Shown: positions 7,952 through 16,601, counted from the first letter of the stretch. The stretch: 64,000 nt of DNA from an uncultured Flavobacteriales bacterium (GCA_946480085.1 CAMLHZ010000001.1:310001-374000); one strand, 5' to 3'. Program-made: numbers and translations. Notes: generated by a model not told the origin, from the sequence alone.

Positions 7952-8011
7952 TCAATTAGCGTGTGGTGTTTTCCAAAGAAGCCCTAAATTAGAATAACTA
8001 AAATTGTCCTA

Positions 8012-8500
8012 ATGAACATCAGATATATCCTTTTTGGTTTCTTTTTATTCCTAAGTTCCCATGTGTTGATTGCCCAAACCGATTGCAAAGAAGAGAAAGT
8101 TGGAAAAACCTATTTCAGTATTTGTTCCGAAAACATTGTAACTGAGAAAAAGAAACTTACGTTGACCACCAAAGCTGTTCCGAAGAAGATCGACAATAAA
8201 AACACAGTTAAGATTGTTCATTATTATGTCGCAGACAGAAAGTCAAAAGCCACCGATGAGGTGTTTTTGGAATATGCCAAGTTTCTAAATAATTTGGAGA
8301 CACATCAATTTTACCTGAACGGGAAGGAATTTACGGGAATATTGAAAATTGCACTTCCGTTTAAGAACGAAGGAACAAGTACTTCTTACAGTGGGTATGA
8401 TTTGCTAATTGTTGAATTTGCTGAAGGGAAATTTGTCTCCAAAAGCAAACTGGATGATGTAGAATTGGAGAAAGAAAAGAAAGTTGTTCGACCTACTTAA
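8012..8500 (+). CDS. Small secreted protein, function unknown
   Basis: A 162-residue protein with an N-terminal signal peptide (FGFFLFLSSHVLIAQ). The mature part has two Cys (TDCKEEK, SICSEN), many Lys, and alternating strands (TVKIVHYYVADRK, GILKIALPF, YDLLIVEFAEGKFV). No lipobox, T9SS tail or catalytic motif is visible. TAAAATTG, one base off the -7 consensus, lies 5 bases before the ATG, so the message may be leaderless. I do not recognise the family. Confidence 0.65.
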   Translation: MNIRYILFGFFLFLSSHVLIAQTDCKEEKVGKTYFSICSENIVTEKKKLTLTTKAVPKKIDNKNTVKIVHYYVADRKSKATDEVFLEYAKFLNNLETHQFYLNGKEFTGILKIALPFKNEGTSTSYSGYDLLIVEFAEGKFVSKSKLDDVELEKEKKVVRPT

Positions 8501-8510
8501 ACTAGATTTT

Positions 8511-8542
8511 GAGACTTCTAGAATCAAGATGTCTAGAGTCTC
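8511..8542. repeat. CTAGA/GAGAC hairpin repeat
   Basis: GAGACTTCTAGA (8511-8522) pairs with TCTAGAGTCTC (8532-8542) with a single bulged base. Flanking ACTAGATTTT and AATATCTAGATT add further partial symmetry. It fills the spacer between two co-oriented secreted-protein genes. Confidence 0.6.
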
Positions 8543-8605
8543 GGTTCTCAATATCTAGATTCCTAAAATTGTAATTTGTATAATTTAGCTTATTCTTTTT
8601 CAGCT

Positions 8606-9511
8606 ATGCTTCGTACCATATTCTTTCTTCTCTTTCTGCAACTGTCACCCATTTTAGGAAACGCTCAAAAACAGGAAGTTTCATTTGAAAATGTGTTGAT
8701 TGAAAAGGATTATTTAAGCAGTGGCTGTAAAGGTTTCCGAATTTCGGGAAGATGTAATTTTCAGCAGTACAGAACAAGTTATCCTTCAGATAGTTTGATG
8801 ATTCGGGCATTTTATGACAATGCTTTTTACCTGACGATCACTCCACAGGACAAGGATACCTTTTCAATAAAACCAGCAATGGGTTATTCTGTTTTGTTTC
8901 CCGAAGATCAGGTTACGGTGAAACTGAAATTGAAACCCAATAAGGTTGATGTAAAAGCAGGAAAACTAAGTTTCACCTGGTTTGTTCCTTACGCTGCATT
9001 AAAGTTGAATGCCGCAGAACAGGATATCAATTGCTTTTTTTCTTTTTATGGAAAAGATGGATTCAATAATGTTGTATCAGGAAAATATAGAACTCCCAAA
9101 GCCACTTTCGTGAAGCCGAAAACCCGCGTGTGTGAAATTCAGTTGGATTCAGTTGTGGTAAACAACCATGACACGAAAGGACAGGTTTGGGACGCCAATA
9201 TTTACAGTATTGATAAACCTGATTTGGAATGGGGTATTTGGATGGGTGATAATAAGATCAACGGTATTGAAAAAGGCAACAGTTTGTTTATCAATTTCGG
9301 ATTGAAGCCCAGAATCTTTAAGTTCATGATTTCTGAGAACGACGAGATTTATATCTATTTGATTGACGACGATGAATACCTTGATGATCCGATTGCTAAC
9401 TGGAAATTCAACAGTACCAATATGAAGGACAATATTGTTTATAAGCAGGAAGAGCCAAAAGCAAATGTTGCCCGGTTTAGTTTTTCCTGTAAAATGGGAC
9501 CATTGAAATAG
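8606..9511 (+). CDS. Secreted beta-rich protein, function unknown
   Basis: A 301-residue protein if the ATG at 8606 is used, which gives a good signal peptide (MLRTIFFLLFLQLSPILGNAQ); an upstream TTG at 8576 is less likely. The mature part is predicted beta-rich, with Cys at several points (SGCKGFRISGRCNF). It contains a segment IQLDSVVVNNHDTKGQVWD leading into a C2-like acidic stretch (NDEIYIYLIDDDEYLDDPI), which could bind calcium. No T9SS tail. It converges on tatD with two bases between stops. Family not recognised. Confidence 0.65.
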   Translation: MLRTIFFLLFLQLSPILGNAQKQEVSFENVLIEKDYLSSGCKGFRISGRCNFQQYRTSYPSDSLMIRAFYDNAFYLTITPQDKDTFSIKPAMGYSVLFPEDQVTVKLKLKPNKVDVKAGKLSFTWFVPYAALKLNAAEQDINCFFSFYGKDGFNNVVSGKYRTPKATFVKPKTRVCEIQLDSVVVNNHDTKGQVWDANIYSIDKPDLEWGIWMGDNKINGIEKGNSLFINFGLKPRIFKFMISENDEIYIYLIDDDEYLDDPIANWKFNSTNMKDNIVYKQEEPKANVARFSFSCKMGPLK

Positions 9512-9513
9512 GC

Positions 9514-10281
9514 TTACAAAACGAAGAGTTTCAAAGCATTTTCAGTTGTTATTTTCCCTAATTCTGCCAACGGCATATTTAGAATTTCAGCCACTTTTTC
9601 AGCAGTATGAAGAACATAGGCGCTTTCGTTTCTTTTACCTCTAAAAGGTGTTGGTGGAAGATAGGGTGCGTCTGTCTCAAGAAGCAATTTGTTTAATGGG
9701 ATTTGAGAAAGCACTTCTGGTAAATCCGACTTTTTGTAAGTGACAACTCCACCAATTCCAAACATGAAGTTGTCATAACTCAATACTTTTTGAATTTCTT
9801 CCTGTCCACCGGTAAAGCAGTGGAATATCCCCGAAAGTCGTTCATCATAACTTGAATCCAGTACTTCAAAGATCTCGGGAAACGAATCGCGTGCGTGAAT
9901 CACAATTGGCCACTGCAATTCTTTCGCCCATTCAATTTGTGTTCTGAAAGCGTCTTTTTGCTCCTGAACAAAGGTTTTGTCCCAATACAGATCAATCCCA
10001 ATTTCACCAATTGCAGCGTACTTTCGTGAATCAATGTGTGTTTTAAGAACTGCTAACGTTTCTTCCCAGTTGGCATCAACCGAACAGGGATGTAAACCCA
10101 TCATCGCAAAGCAATTGTTTGGGAATTCTTTTTCAAGTGCGTGCATTCCATCAATTGATTCCAAATCAATATTGGGCAAATACATGCGCTCAACTCCCGC
10201 ATCAATGGCGCGTTGAATCATTGCGGTTCTGTCTTCACTAAACTGCTCAGAGTAAAGATGCGTATGGGTATCGATGAACAT
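9514..10281 (-). CDS. tatD: TatD-family metal-dependent hydrolase
   Basis: A 255-residue amidohydrolase-superfamily nuclease. The start at 10281 puts the metal motif FIDTHTHL at residues 2-9; the longer frame adds an unlikely tail. Other ligands are visible: GEIGIDLYW (Glu), VIHARDSF (His), GIFHCFTGG (His) and ETDAPYLPP (Asp). TatD enzymes are 3'-5' DNA/RNA exonucleases linked to repair and RNA turnover, working in the cytoplasm. Length is normal. It lies downstream of the bacilliredoxin gene on the same strand, separated by a hairpin-rich 86-base gap, and converges on the 8606 gene. Confidence 0.93.
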   Translation of the reverse strand: MFIDTHTHLYSEQFSEDRTAMIQRAIDAGVERMYLPNIDLESIDGMHALEKEFPNNCFAMMGLHPCSVDANWEETLAVLKTHIDSRKYAAIGEIGIDLYWDKTFVQEQKDAFRTQIEWAKELQWPIVIHARDSFPEIFEVLDSSYDERLSGIFHCFTGGQEEIQKVLSYDNFMFGIGGVVTYKKSDLPEVLSQIPLNKLLLETDAPYLPPTPFRGKRNESAYVLHTAEKVAEILNMPLAELGKITTENALKLFVL

Positions 10282-10304
10282 AGGATCGCTTCGCTTTTGG
10301 ACTA

Positions 10305-10366
10305 AAGACAAAAGACCCAAGACTAATTCAGTCTCAAGTCTTTTTATCTATTGTCTTAAGTCTTTA
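10305..10366. repeat. AGAC/GTCT-rich inverted repeat before tatD
   Basis: On the minus strand AAAGACTTAAGAC near the bacilliredoxin stop faces GTCTTGGGTCTTTTG nearer tatD, with an inner pair GACTTGAGACT / AGTCTTGGGTC (G-U pairs allowed). A TTTTGTCTTT tail follows. It could terminate the bacilliredoxin message. Words resemble the repeats at 8511 and 30930. Confidence 0.45.
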
Positions 10367-10367
10367 C

Positions 10368-10781
10368 TTAACAGAATTCGTCGTAAGCTGCTGCTAAATT
10401 TTCAGCAATCATTGCAGCTGTAACTCCTTCAATGTTGTGACGCTCTAAAAAGTGAACCAATTTCCCGTCTTTAAAAACCGCAACTGAAGGCGAAGATGGA
10501 GGGAATGGCAAAAAGTAATTACGAGCTTGTTGAACCGCATCTGTATCAACACCGGCAAAAACCGTAAATAAATGATCTGGCGTTTTCGCGTTATTCAAAG
10601 AAGCTTTAACACCCGGACGAAGATTTCCTGCTGCACAACCACATACAGAATTTACAACTACAAGTGCAACACCTTTGCTATTTGGGAAAGAAGCATCAAC
10701 ATCAGAAGCTGTAAGTAACTCGTTGAATCCAACATTCGTTAGATCTTCTTTCATAGGCTTTACCAATTCTGCAGGATACAT
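10368..10781 (-). CDS. BrxA/BrxB-family bacilliredoxin
   Basis: A 137-residue thioredoxin-like protein of the YphP/YqiW (DUF1094) family. The start MYPAELVKPMKEDLTNVGF and the active-site motif SVCGCAAGNLRPG with CGC are diagnostic. Bacilliredoxins remove bacillithiol from oxidised proteins in Firmicutes; members in Bacteroidota are common and may act with bacillithiol or another thiol. It is cytoplasmic. A TAACTTTG box lies 27 bases before the ATG. Downstream partner tatD is probably incidental. Confidence 0.9.
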   Translation of the reverse strand: MYPAELVKPMKEDLTNVGFNELLTASDVDASFPNSKGVALVVVNSVCGCAAGNLRPGVKASLNNAKTPDHLFTVFAGVDTDAVQQARNYFLPFPPSSPSVAVFKDGKLVHFLERHNIEGVTAAMIAENLAAAYDEFC

Positions 10782-10808
10782 ATGTTTTCTATTTTAAATT
10801 TCAGGATA

Positions 10809-10816
10809 CAAAGTTA
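10809..10816 (-). promoter_or_regulatory. -7 promoter box of the bacilliredoxin gene
   Basis: TAACTTTG on the minus strand matches TANNTTTG exactly; a TTG lies 21 bases upstream. The ATG is 27 bases downstream. Confidence 0.45.
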
Positions 10817-10887
10817 CGACTTCTTTGGCTTGAAAAACAATTTACCATGGTAATTTTTTGACGGATAGATATCCGAATTTTTTCGGA

Positions 10888-11916
10888 TTATTGAAACCTT
10901 GAAATATCTGTTTCCGGATCGAGTGGTTTTCCATCCAACAAGTGTTCCACCAATTCTTTGCTGATCAGCGGAGCAATCATAAAACCTTTAGCCCCAAGTC
11001 CGTTTAAGATTGCCAATTTTGGAAACTTCGGATGTTTACCAAGAAGCGGTCTTCTGTCCGTAACCGTTGGTCGAACACCAGCTTCCTGAGTTAGTATTGT
11101 TGGAACTTCGGAGGTAATGGAAGTGAGATTTTTCAATATTTCTGCTTTTCCTTCTTCCGTTAGAATGGTGTTATCTGTATTCCAAACATAGGTTGAACCA
11201 ATTTTGAAAGTTCCATTTTCTAGTGGTAGTAAGAAACACTTTCTATTCAATAATTCTTCTGTTGTTAAGGAAAGTTTCACATCTAATATTTCACCCTTGG
11301 TTTGTGTTAAGGGCAAATATGAAAACCATGGATTGTATTTTGCATCTTTTCCTTCGCAAAAGAGAATCAAATCGAAGTTCTCGTTTTTGTACGTTCCATT
11401 TTCCGCATCCAAATCATTGTAATCAAAAACGTTCATTTTGTACATTTCCCGGGAAAGGAAAAACTGCTTGTTTGCTTCCATAAACAATTTTGCATTTACA
11501 GATGCAGCGTTTTTCACTTCACCTGTTCCAAAAGTGTTTTGAGCGAAATCGAATTCCAAATCTTCTTTAGAAAGTGGCTTGAGGTAACTTGAATAGTTTT
11601 CCTGATTCTGTTTTTTCAGCCAGGTTTCTCGTTCCTGATCATGGGCGAATAATCTTCGGATAACAATTCTTTTAAAGAATGAAAACCCAGTGGTACGCTC
11701 CAGTTTTTGGTAGAAAGGATAGCCGTAATCGATGAGCTCATCCAAGCGCCAGCTTAGCGTTGTTCTTCTAAATACAACTGGATTGATTATCCCGGCGGCA
11801 ACAACGGTTGAAACGTTTTGTTCTTTGTCGATAAGTGTGATCTCAGCTCCTGCATCGAGTAAATGATGGGCAGCACAATATCCGGATAAACCGGCGCCAA
11901 CAATAAGTACTTTCAT
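10888..11916 (-). CDS. FAD-dependent oxidoreductase, DAO family
   Basis: A 342-residue flavoprotein. The N-terminal Rossmann motif VLIVGAGLSGYCAAHHL (residues 3-19) and the Glu/Asp-ending strand ITLIDKE bind FAD. The C-terminal GVRPTVTDRRPLLGKHP and LNGLGAKGFMIAPLISKEL match the DadA/glycine-oxidase (DAO) family, where the last segment also touches FAD. Substrate is unknown; amino acids or an MnmC-C-like role are possible. It starts one base after the hemJ stop, so it is translationally coupled to hemJ. Confidence 0.82.
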   Translation of the reverse strand: MKVLIVGAGLSGYCAAHHLLDAGAEITLIDKEQNVSTVVAAGIINPVVFRRTTLSWRLDELIDYGYPFYQKLERTTGFSFFKRIVIRRLFAHDQERETWLKKQNQENYSSYLKPLSKEDLEFDFAQNTFGTGEVKNAASVNAKLFMEANKQFFLSREMYKMNVFDYNDLDAENGTYKNENFDLILFCEGKDAKYNPWFSYLPLTQTKGEILDVKLSLTTEELLNRKCFLLPLENGTFKIGSTYVWNTDNTILTEEGKAEILKNLTSITSEVPTILTQEAGVRPTVTDRRPLLGKHPKFPKLAILNGLGAKGFMIAPLISKELVEHLLDGKPLDPETDISRFQ

Positions 11917-11917
11917 A

Positions 11918-12469
11918 CTATTTCGACGACAATTTTTTATACAAGCGAATTCCCATCATCAATGCAATTCCAACAGCAAAAAAGCCTATGGTTCCACCAA
12001 TCCAGCCCAAACTTGTTTTCATCACAACCAGAAAAACAACTGCTACCAGAATTAAGGTTGCCAGTTCATTCCATAATCGCAAATGACCACTTTTCCAGTT
12101 AGATGTTCCGCCCGCGAGTTTGTACATAATTCCCTGACAAATGAAGTGGTAAACCAGCAGAATTCCAACGAAGGTCAACTTGATGTGCATCCATGGCATT
12201 TTCAATAACCCGGGATTCGCAGTCAACATCAACGTTCCGAAAATAACAGTTAGAATCATTGCTGGTGTTGTTATTACGTACCACAATCTTCGCTGCATAA
12301 TGGTAAATTGCTTATGTAGAATTTCTTTTTCCACTTCCGGTTTCAGATTCGCTTCCGTATGATATATGAAAAGACGAACCATGTAGAATAATCCGGCAAA
12401 CCAACTTACAACGAAGATGATGTGAAGCGATTTCCAAACAGCATAATTTTCAAGAAGAAATTCCATCAT
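11918..12469 (-). CDS. hemJ: Protoporphyrinogen IX oxidase HemJ
   Basis: A 183-residue inner-membrane protein with about four to five helices. HemJ oxidises protoporphyrinogen IX to protoporphyrin IX in haem synthesis. The motif SLHIIFVVSWFAGLFYMVRL carries the conserved His and Trp, and WMHIKLTFVGILLVYH the second conserved region. Two ATG codons are adjacent (12469 and 12466). The TAACTTTG box 4 bases before the first favours 12469 and a leaderless message. The FAD oxidoreductase gene follows at one base and may share the operon. Confidence 0.9.
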   Translation of the reverse strand: MMEFLLENYAVWKSLHIIFVVSWFAGLFYMVRLFIYHTEANLKPEVEKEILHKQFTIMQRRLWYVITTPAMILTVIFGTLMLTANPGLLKMPWMHIKLTFVGILLVYHFICQGIMYKLAGGTSNWKSGHLRLWNELATLILVAVVFLVVMKTSLGWIGGTIGFFAVGIALMMGIRLYKKLSSK

Positions 12470-12473
12470 AGTG

Positions 12474-12481
12474 CAAAGTTA
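12474..12481 (-). promoter_or_regulatory. -7 promoter box, leaderless hemJ
   Basis: TAACTTTG on the minus strand, exact consensus, ends 4 bases before the hemJ ATG. This is the same spacing as at 2488 and 6349. Confidence 0.5.
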
Positions 12482-12519
12482 ACTATTAAACGAATTTGTA
12501 GGTTGCCACTCGCCGAAAA

Positions 12520-12555
12520 CGAAAAGAGCCGTCCAAATATGAACGACTCTTTTTC
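12520..12555 (-). terminator. Intrinsic terminator of the lipoprotein gene
   Basis: On the minus strand AAAGAGTCGT pairs with ACGGCTCTTT (one G-U pair) around a loop of about a dozen bases, followed by T-rich sequence. It lies 17 bases past the stop at 12572 and upstream of hemJ. Confidence 0.75.
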
Positions 12556-12571
12556 AAATATTCTGAAAGAA

Positions 12572-13102
12572 TTAAACTTTCATTCCTTTTACAATACGGT
12601 CTTTACGTTTCGTACGTTGGAAGCTTTTCTTCTTCACTTGCAAGTAAGCGCTGCTTCCACCAGTTTGTACGTTGAATGTTTCATTTCCGTACTCCAATGT
12701 ACCTCCATTTTGTTTCCAGTCTGCAACCAAATAATATTTACCGTTGTTTTGAGTTGCGCGAGGAGCAAATTTCAATGTTTTACCAGTTCCCAATTCGAAA
12801 CGAACAACGATTTCACCAGCGTCTGTGGTTTTTTCGTAAATACATTTCGTATTTGTTGGGATAATAATTCTATCCTGTGTTTTAGATGTGTTGGATACTA
12901 AACTTCCGTCATCGCCAGTTGTTTGGTTTCCGGAAACACTGCTTTTTTCAAGAATAACAACACTTGAGGTGTAAAATTGAACTTTGACTAATGCTTCAGG
13001 AGACAAATCGTACTGATCTTTAAGCGCTTCAGTGTATGCAACAGATTTTCCACAGCTACCAAGCATAAGAACGGCTGCAAAACAAATAACTAGGTATTTC
13101 AT
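12572..13102 (-). CDS. Small lipoprotein, function unknown
   Basis: A 176-residue protein from the ATG at 13102 (an ATG at 13111 adds three residues). A type II signal with lipobox LGSC (MKYLVICFAAVLMLGSCGK) anchors it to a membrane. The mature part is beta-rich with Thr, Lys and Gly (TKCIYEKTTDAGEIVVRFELGTG, YYLVADWK), ending in a very basic tail (KKKSFQRTKRKDRIVKG). No enzyme motif is seen. It has its own promoter box (13155-13162) and terminator, so it is monocistronic. Confidence 0.75.
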   Translation of the reverse strand: MKYLVICFAAVLMLGSCGKSVAYTEALKDQYDLSPEALVKVQFYTSSVVILEKSSVSGNQTTGDDGSLVSNTSKTQDRIIIPTNTKCIYEKTTDAGEIVVRFELGTGKTLKFAPRATQNNGKYYLVADWKQNGGTLEYGNETFNVQTGGSSAYLQVKKKSFQRTKRKDRIVKGMKV

Positions 13103-13154
13103 GATTCTCATTTTTCTTTTTCGTTTGTCGGCAAACACAGTGCCAAATCTTAAG

Positions 13155-13162
13155 CAAATATA
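13155..13162 (-). promoter_or_regulatory. -7 promoter box of the lipoprotein gene
   Basis: TATATTTG on the minus strand, exact consensus, 52 bases before the ATG at 13102. No clear TTTG element at -33. Confidence 0.4.
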
Positions 13163-13174
13163 ATATAGATTTTT

Positions 13175-13939
13175 TTACTCATCATTCTGATGCAAAGGAA
13201 AGACCATTGGTCGACTTGGAGTTGCATCATTCTCAAATGGAGCTGTTTGAAGATTTAGCAGATAAACACCGTCTTCGCACTCATTTGGAACGTAGATCAA
13301 CTCGGTAATTGTTCGACGTTTATCATTCATCTCCGGTACTTTCCAAAACGCATGGTGAAAGGCCAAAACGCCATTGTCTTTTTCTCTGTCAACTGAAGGA
13401 ACGTCAACTAGAAAATGGATAACTCCCAGTTGATCCAGAACCTCTACCACATCTGCATCGAAATAAACGGGATTCGAATCTGAGTAATGTTTGGTCCGTT
13501 TTCCGATTTCATTCGGCAATGTTCTAACCAAAACGGCTTCAATCGTTTCAGATTGAATGGCTGCCTGAAAAATTTCTTTCGTAATCACTAAGTCTAACAT
13601 ACCGTCTTTATTCATGCGTTCAATTGGAGTTAAGCTCACAATTTCAGCTTCATAAAGCAGTTTGTCAACGATTCCATTTACAGAATGAACATCTTTTGTA
13701 ATGTGACCCAAACATTCGGTATGCGTGCCATGTCCGTGTGGATTGAAAGCAATGTTTCTAAAATTCACACTTCCACCTTCTGCAACAGCGCCTACCCATC
13801 CGTTTCCACGAACCGGTTCAATTGTTGGCGCATCAACGTACCACGCGGTTGGATTTTCAGTTGAATTAGAAAGGGGCAGAGAACAATCTACCCCTTCATT
13901 TGTTATAATGTAATTTCCGTTAGGAAGAAATAACTGCAT
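13175..13939 (-). CDS. Cyclase-family metal-dependent hydrolase (kynurenine formamidase-like)
   Basis: A 254-residue protein from the ATG at 13939 (MQLFLPNGNYII). The metal-binding motif HGHGTHTECLGHI, the HxGTHxDxxxH signature of the cyclase/kynurenine formamidase fold, lies near residue 71. A second part, VHFLVDVPSVDREKDNGVLAFHHAFW, carries the conserved Asp and His. Family members hydrolyse amides or lactones; the substrate here is unknown and the rest of the kynurenine pathway is not in the window. It starts one base after the M48 protease stop, so the two are coupled. Confidence 0.85.
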   Translation of the reverse strand: MQLFLPNGNYIITNEGVDCSLPLSNSTENPTAWYVDAPTIEPVRGNGWVGAVAEGGSVNFRNIAFNPHGHGTHTECLGHITKDVHSVNGIVDKLLYEAEIVSLTPIERMNKDGMLDLVITKEIFQAAIQSETIEAVLVRTLPNEIGKRTKHYSDSNPVYFDADVVEVLDQLGVIHFLVDVPSVDREKDNGVLAFHHAFWKVPEMNDKRRTITELIYVPNECEDGVYLLNLQTAPFENDATPSRPMVFPLHQNDE

Positions 13940-13940
13940 A

Positions 13941-14744
13941 CTATGGAAGTTTTCTGAGCATTGCTTTATATTCCTCAACAAAGTCTTTGTTGCCCTGGCA
14001 AGCCATTTCAATCTTATAATTCGTGAAATTCTCGATTCTGTTTTCAGGATTCGGGTGTGTACTTAAGAACTCTGGAGTTCTTGATCCGCCTGCTGCTGCA
14101 ATTTTCTCAAAGAAACCGGCACCTGCATCTGCCTGATAATCTGTCGGACAAAGGAATTTAACGGAACCTTGATCAGCTTCCGTTTCATGTTCACGTGAGA
14201 ATTTCAATCCAACAATTGCTTCTGTAATTTGAGCCAGCATTGCTCTGTTTCCCGCAATAATGGAAAGAAGTGCCTCTACACCATAGATTTTTGTCATTTG
14301 ACGAGTAGAGTGACGGAAATCAGCATGTGCCATTTCGTGACCCAATACTCCGGCCAATTGTGCTTCGTTATCCAAATATTTCAAAATACCCGTGTAGATG
14401 TAAATGTATCCACCCGGCGTACAAAATGCGTTCAAAGTACTGTCATCCTTAATTACACGGATTCTCCACGCAAAATCATCCTTATGTTTCAATTGTCCTG
14501 AATTCAGGATTTTGTTTCTCACTTTGTAAACAAAAGCATAAACATCTTTATTCGACGCTGAATCCAGAATTGGATATTCCGCCTGATTGTTATCAATTTC
14601 GGCAGCAACCTGCGCTCCCAACTGCTTGTCCTGATCGATTGTAAATAAATTGAAACCGGACCCCAACTCTTTTGAACCTCTACAGTTCATCAAAAACACT
14701 GTGCTTACTGCAACTATCCCGGCTAATGTTAAAATTCTTTTCAT
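13941..14744 (-). CDS. M48-family zinc metalloprotease lipoprotein
   Basis: A 267-residue protein. The ATG at 14744 gives a lipobox signal (ILTLAGIVAVSTVFLMNC), so it is membrane-anchored facing the periplasm. The zinc motif HEMAH in GVLGHEMAHADFRHSTRQM and the third ligand Glu in REHETEADQGSVKFL fit the M48 (BepA/LoiP/Oma1-like) peptidases. FLSTHPNPENRIENF is the typical closing motif. Likely protein quality control in the envelope. First gene of a two-gene unit with the cyclase-family gene. Its TAAATTTG promoter box is in the gap shared with uvrC. Confidence 0.9.
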   Translation of the reverse strand: MKRILTLAGIVAVSTVFLMNCRGSKELGSGFNLFTIDQDKQLGAQVAAEIDNNQAEYPILDSASNKDVYAFVYKVRNKILNSGQLKHKDDFAWRIRVIKDDSTLNAFCTPGGYIYIYTGILKYLDNEAQLAGVLGHEMAHADFRHSTRQMTKIYGVEALLSIIAGNRAMLAQITEAIVGLKFSREHETEADQGSVKFLCPTDYQADAGAGFFEKIAAAGGSRTPEFLSTHPNPENRIENFTNYKIEMACQGNKDFVEEYKAMLRKLP

Positions 14745-14759
14745 AACTTCGCTTTGATA

Positions 14760-14767
14760 CAAATTTA
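14760..14767 (-). promoter_or_regulatory. -7 promoter box of the M48 protease operon
   Basis: TAAATTTG on the minus strand, exact consensus, 15 bases before the ATG at 14744. The gap to divergent uvrC is only 49 bases. Confidence 0.45.
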
Positions 14768-14793
14768 GTCTTTTTTCGTTCTATTCCAGCGTC

Positions 14794-16596
14794 GTGACGA
14801 GTAAACCTTCAGCACTTCAGTTAAAGCTTCAAACCTTGCCCGAGAAACCCGGCGTCTATCAATATTTTGACAGCGCTGGAACCATTATTTATGTGGGTAA
14901 AGCCAAGAGTTTAAAGAAGCGGGTGGGTTCTTACTTTTCCAAAAAACACGAATATGCGAAAACGGCGATGCTCGTTCGAAAGATCGTTGACATTCAGTAC
15001 ATAGTTGTAGAGACTGAAATGGATGCACTTTTGCTGGAGAATAACCTCATCAAGAAATACCAGCCCAAGTACAATATTCAGCTTAAAGACGACAAGACGT
15101 ACCCATGGATTTGTGTAAAAAAGGAACCGTTTCCGCGTGTTTTTTCTACACGGCAAATGGTGAAAGACGGATCGAAATATTACGGTCCTTACACGCATGG
15201 AAAAGTAATGCACACGCTTTTGGATCTGTTCAGAGAGTTGTATCCACTGCGAACTTGTGCACTAGATCTGTCGGCGAATAAAATTGAGAAATCGAATTAC
15301 AAGGTGTGTTTGGAATACCACATTGGCAAATGCAAAGGACCTTGTGTCGGTAATCAGAGCTCAGCTGAATACAATGAAATTATTGACCAAATTGACCAGA
15401 TTCTGAAAGGGAACAGCAACACGGTAATTCAGCATTTGAAGAACAAAATGAAGGATTTGGCTGCTGAAATGCGTTTCGAGGAAGCGCAGGAGGTGAAGAT
15501 CCGTCTGGATTCTTTAGAACGATATAAAGCGAAGTCGACGGTGGTTTCACCAACAATACATAAGGTGGACGTTATTACCATTGTTGAAGACGAAGAATCG
15601 TATTTCGTGAATTACCTCGTGGTAAACAACGGGGCAATCATCCATGGAATGACACAGGAATTGAAACGTCAGCTGGAAACTTCAAAAGATGAGGTAATCA
15701 CAACCATTCTTCCCATTTTGAGGGAACGTTTTCAGAGTGATTCCAGAGAGATTTTGGTAGAGGAAAGTGTAGAGTGGGAAATGGAAGGAATTGATTTCTT
15801 TGTCCCTCAGCGAGGTGATAAGAAAGCGTTAATTGATCTTTCCATTCGAAATGCAAAATACTACCGAATTGAAAAGTTGAAACAGGAAAAGATCAAGGAT
15901 CCTGAAAGACACACCAATAGAATTTTAGAGACAATGAAGAAGGATTTACGTCTTTCAGAATTGCCTCATCACATCGAATGTTTTGATAACTCGAACATTC
16001 AGGGAACAAATGCTGTTTCTGCCTGTGTGGTTTTTAAAGATGCCAAGCCAAGTAAGAAAGATTATCGCCATTTCAATGTACAAACTGTTGAAGGTCCGGA
16101 TGATTTTGCAACTATGACAGAAGCTGTTTTCAGACGTTACAGAAGGTTATTGGAAGAAAATCAGCCCTTGCCGCAACTTATTATTATTGATGGTGGAAAA
16201 GGACAATTGGGAGCAGCTTTGGAGGCGTTGGAAAGACTAAATATTCGTGGTAAAGTAGCCATTATTGGTATTGCCAAACGTTTGGAAGAATTGTTTTATC
16301 CCGGGGACAGTTTACCGCTTTATCTTGACAAACGTTCGGAAACACTTAAGATCATTCAGCATTTACGAAACGAAGCTCACCGTTTTGGAATCACACACCA
16401 TAGAAACAGACGAAGTAAGGGTGCGTTGACCAATGAATTGGAAGAAATTCCCGGGATAGGCGAGAAGACTGTTCAGGATTTGATTAAAGCCTTTAAATCG
16501 GTGAAACGTGTGAAAGAACAGAACGAAGAACAGCTTGCAGCGATAGTTGGCCGCTCCAAGGCAAAAATTGTTGTGAAATACTTTGCAGGCTCATAA
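14794..16596 (+). CDS. uvrC: Excinuclease ABC subunit C
   Basis: The nuclease of nucleotide excision repair; with UvrB it cuts on both sides of a lesion. The 600-residue length is normal. The GIY-YIG domain begins at GVYQYFDSAGTIIYVGKAKS (residues 18-37). A Cys-rich segment (LEYHIGKCKGPCVG) and a UVR motif (KNKMKDLAAEMRFEEAQEVK, near 215-235) follow. The RNase H-like half shows ECFDNSNIQGTNAV and the IIDGGKGQLGAA motif, and the C-terminus has a helix-hairpin-helix (EEIPGIGEKTVQDL). The start is GTG. Mfd is encoded 17 kb away in the same window. Confidence 0.97.
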   Translation: MTSKPSALQLKLQTLPEKPGVYQYFDSAGTIIYVGKAKSLKKRVGSYFSKKHEYAKTAMLVRKIVDIQYIVVETEMDALLLENNLIKKYQPKYNIQLKDDKTYPWICVKKEPFPRVFSTRQMVKDGSKYYGPYTHGKVMHTLLDLFRELYPLRTCALDLSANKIEKSNYKVCLEYHIGKCKGPCVGNQSSAEYNEIIDQIDQILKGNSNTVIQHLKNKMKDLAAEMRFEEAQEVKIRLDSLERYKAKSTVVSPTIHKVDVITIVEDEESYFVNYLVVNNGAIIHGMTQELKRQLETSKDEVITTILPILRERFQSDSREILVEESVEWEMEGIDFFVPQRGDKKALIDLSIRNAKYYRIEKLKQEKIKDPERHTNRILETMKKDLRLSELPHHIECFDNSNIQGTNAVSACVVFKDAKPSKKDYRHFNVQTVEGPDDFATMTEAVFRRYRRLLEENQPLPQLIIIDGGKGQLGAALEALERLNIRGKVAIIGIAKRLEELFYPGDSLPLYLDKRSETLKIIQHLRNEAHRFGITHHRNRRSKGALTNELEEIPGIGEKTVQDLIKAFKSVKRVKEQNEEQLAAIVGRSKAKIVVKYFAGS

Positions 16597-16601
16597 GGTA
16601 A

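Noticed and set aside
12422..12901. Plus-strand frame of 159 codons
   Set aside because: It spans hemJ's promoter and the lipoprotein terminator and is antisense to the lipoprotein gene; the composition is not protein-like.
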